This document shows, one piece after another, positions 63,396-64,000 of a DNA stretch of 64,000 bases (position 1 is the stretch's first letter; each line of letters starts with the position of its first letter). The notes beneath the pieces are model-generated. The model worked only from the letters and a program-made list of their open reading frames with translations. It did no database searches and was not told where the DNA came from. This stretch comes from Bryobacterales bacterium KBS 96 (GTDB taxonomy: Bacteria > Acidobacteriota > Terriglobia > Bryobacterales > Bryobacteraceae). The DNA is taken from positions 5,757,357 to 5,821,356 of the forward strand of contig KB906767.1 of assembly GCA_000381625.1 (NCBI GenBank), written 5' to 3'. The position numbers were made by a program, and so were the translations under genes.

Positions 63396-64000
63396 TCATC
63401 GAAAGTCCCGGCTGCGAACAGGAAGCGCCGGAGCGGCTTGCTGCGGGTCAAGATCTTTCAGTTGCGCGGACCAATCCCACACATAGCGTGCGACCACGTG
63501 TAACACTTGGCCCTCTCTTTGCACAACTCCCTGGCAGGCCAACAGTTTTCCATGATAAACAGCGGCATGATACTTTTCGTGCACGTGCTTCCAAACGATT
63601 AGATTGGCTGCTCCAGTTTCGTCTTCGATTGTGACGAAGATTGTTTCTTTTGCCGTTTGCGGATGCTGGCGGAATAACACGAGTCCCGCCACCAGAACGG
63701 TTTTTCCTGCTCCTATCGTTTTCAACTCCGCTGCTGTTGTGACTCGTCTTGCTTTCAGATGAGGGCGCAGGAAGGTCAGCGGATGTTGGCGCAGCGTAAG
63801 TCCGGTAGTCAGATAATCCGCCAGAACTTCCTGGCTTCCCGTTATCGGTGGCAGATCCGCTTCAGGTTCGTCAAACAGATGGGCACTGGCGAACAGTGGA
63901 GGCATCTTCCCGTCGAGAACGCTGGTCTTCCAAAGGGCCTGCCGCCGGTCGACTGTCATTGATGAAAACGCATCGGCCTGGGCCAGCCTATCGAGCGCGC
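63396..64000 (-). CDS. dnaE2: error-prone DNA polymerase DnaE2, C-terminal part
   Basis: The last 200 codons of a gene that runs past the right edge. The sequence ALDRLAQADAFSSMTVDRRQALWKTSVL, LADYLTTGLTLRQHPLTFLRPHLKARRVTTAAEL and GLVLFRQHPQTAKETIFVTIEDETGAANLIVWKHVHEKY is that of the finger/OB region of DnaE2 (ImuC), the mutagenic repair polymerase. It usually works with ImuA and ImuB, which, if present, would lie outside. Termination at 63396. Confidence 0.92.
   Translation of the reverse strand, partial: ALDRLAQADAFSSMTVDRRQALWKTSVLDGKMPPLFASAHLFDEPEADLPPITGSQEVLADYLTTGLTLRQHPLTFLRPHLKARRVTTAAELKTIGAGKTVLVAGLVLFRQHPQTAKETIFVTIEDETGAANLIVWKHVHEKYHAAVYHGKLLACQGVVQREGQVLHVVARYVWDWSAQLKDLDPQQAAPALPVRSRDFR

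Overview
The window looks like chromosomal DNA of an Acidobacteriota bacterium, most likely of the Bryobacterales/Solibacter type. This is inferred from gene content and GC-rich coding, not from a database search. Pointers are the mix of twin-arginine Gfo/Idh/MocA oxidoreductase, GMC oxidoreductase with a gluconate-dehydrogenase-subunit-3 partner, DUF1080 and PIG-L proteins, HAF-repeat secreted protein, HAE1-like RND efflux operon, B12-dependent ribonucleotide reductase, and many short palindromic intergenic repeats. No rRNA, tRNA, CRISPR array, prophage or origin was seen; the genes are ordinary housekeeping and accessory loci with one IS110 insertion.

Layout. 1-4.3 kb: partial Uma2 nuclease, free-Met-R-sulfoxide reductase, TPR lipoprotein-like gene translationally coupled to queG, divergent ABC ATPase. 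4.5-6.6 kb: a 703-residue radical SAM enzyme related to archaeal tetraether lipid synthase (the most interesting gene). 6.7-9.4 kb: palindromic repeats, esterase, GH-A glycosidase-like protein. 9.5-15.7 kb: overlapping MFP-RND-TolC efflux operon plus a receiver-like protein. 15.7-24.7 kb: frameshifted HAF-repeat gene, methyltransferase, NarL-type two-component pair, DacB, secreted protein, MFS transporter. 25-31 kb: rpmE, ECF sigma operon with two anti-sigma-like genes around it, large secreted protein of unknown function. 31.3-39.1 kb: nrdJ with NrdR-like boxes, SGNH hydrolase, zinc alcohol dehydrogenase, PhyH dioxygenase, DUF1080 and PIG-L proteins.

39.7-45.1 kb: an XdhC + three-subunit molybdenum hydroxylase operon (PaoABC type) ending in an overlapping 74-residue Cys-containing protein. 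45.3-47.7 kb: a BON-domain stress protein gene apparently split by a complete IS110 element. 47.6-50.1 kb: histidine kinase with two single-domain receivers. 50.3-52.9 kb: phosphatase, MOSC protein, a decayed sugar-phosphate isomerase pseudogene, and an EEP hydrolase. 53.1-57.6 kb: GDH3/GMC pair, Gfo/Idh/MocA protein, another Rcp1-like receiver. 57.8-60.1 kb: divergent glpF/glpK. 60.3-64 kb: frameshifted beta-propeller lactonase, MOSC protein, two small genes, and the C-terminal part of dnaE2.

Gene decay is a theme: two single frameshifts, one deletion-remnant pseudogene and one IS-split gene lie in this 64 kb. The frameshifts could also be sequencing errors. All identifications are by motif and family knowledge from reading translations; none was checked by alignment software.
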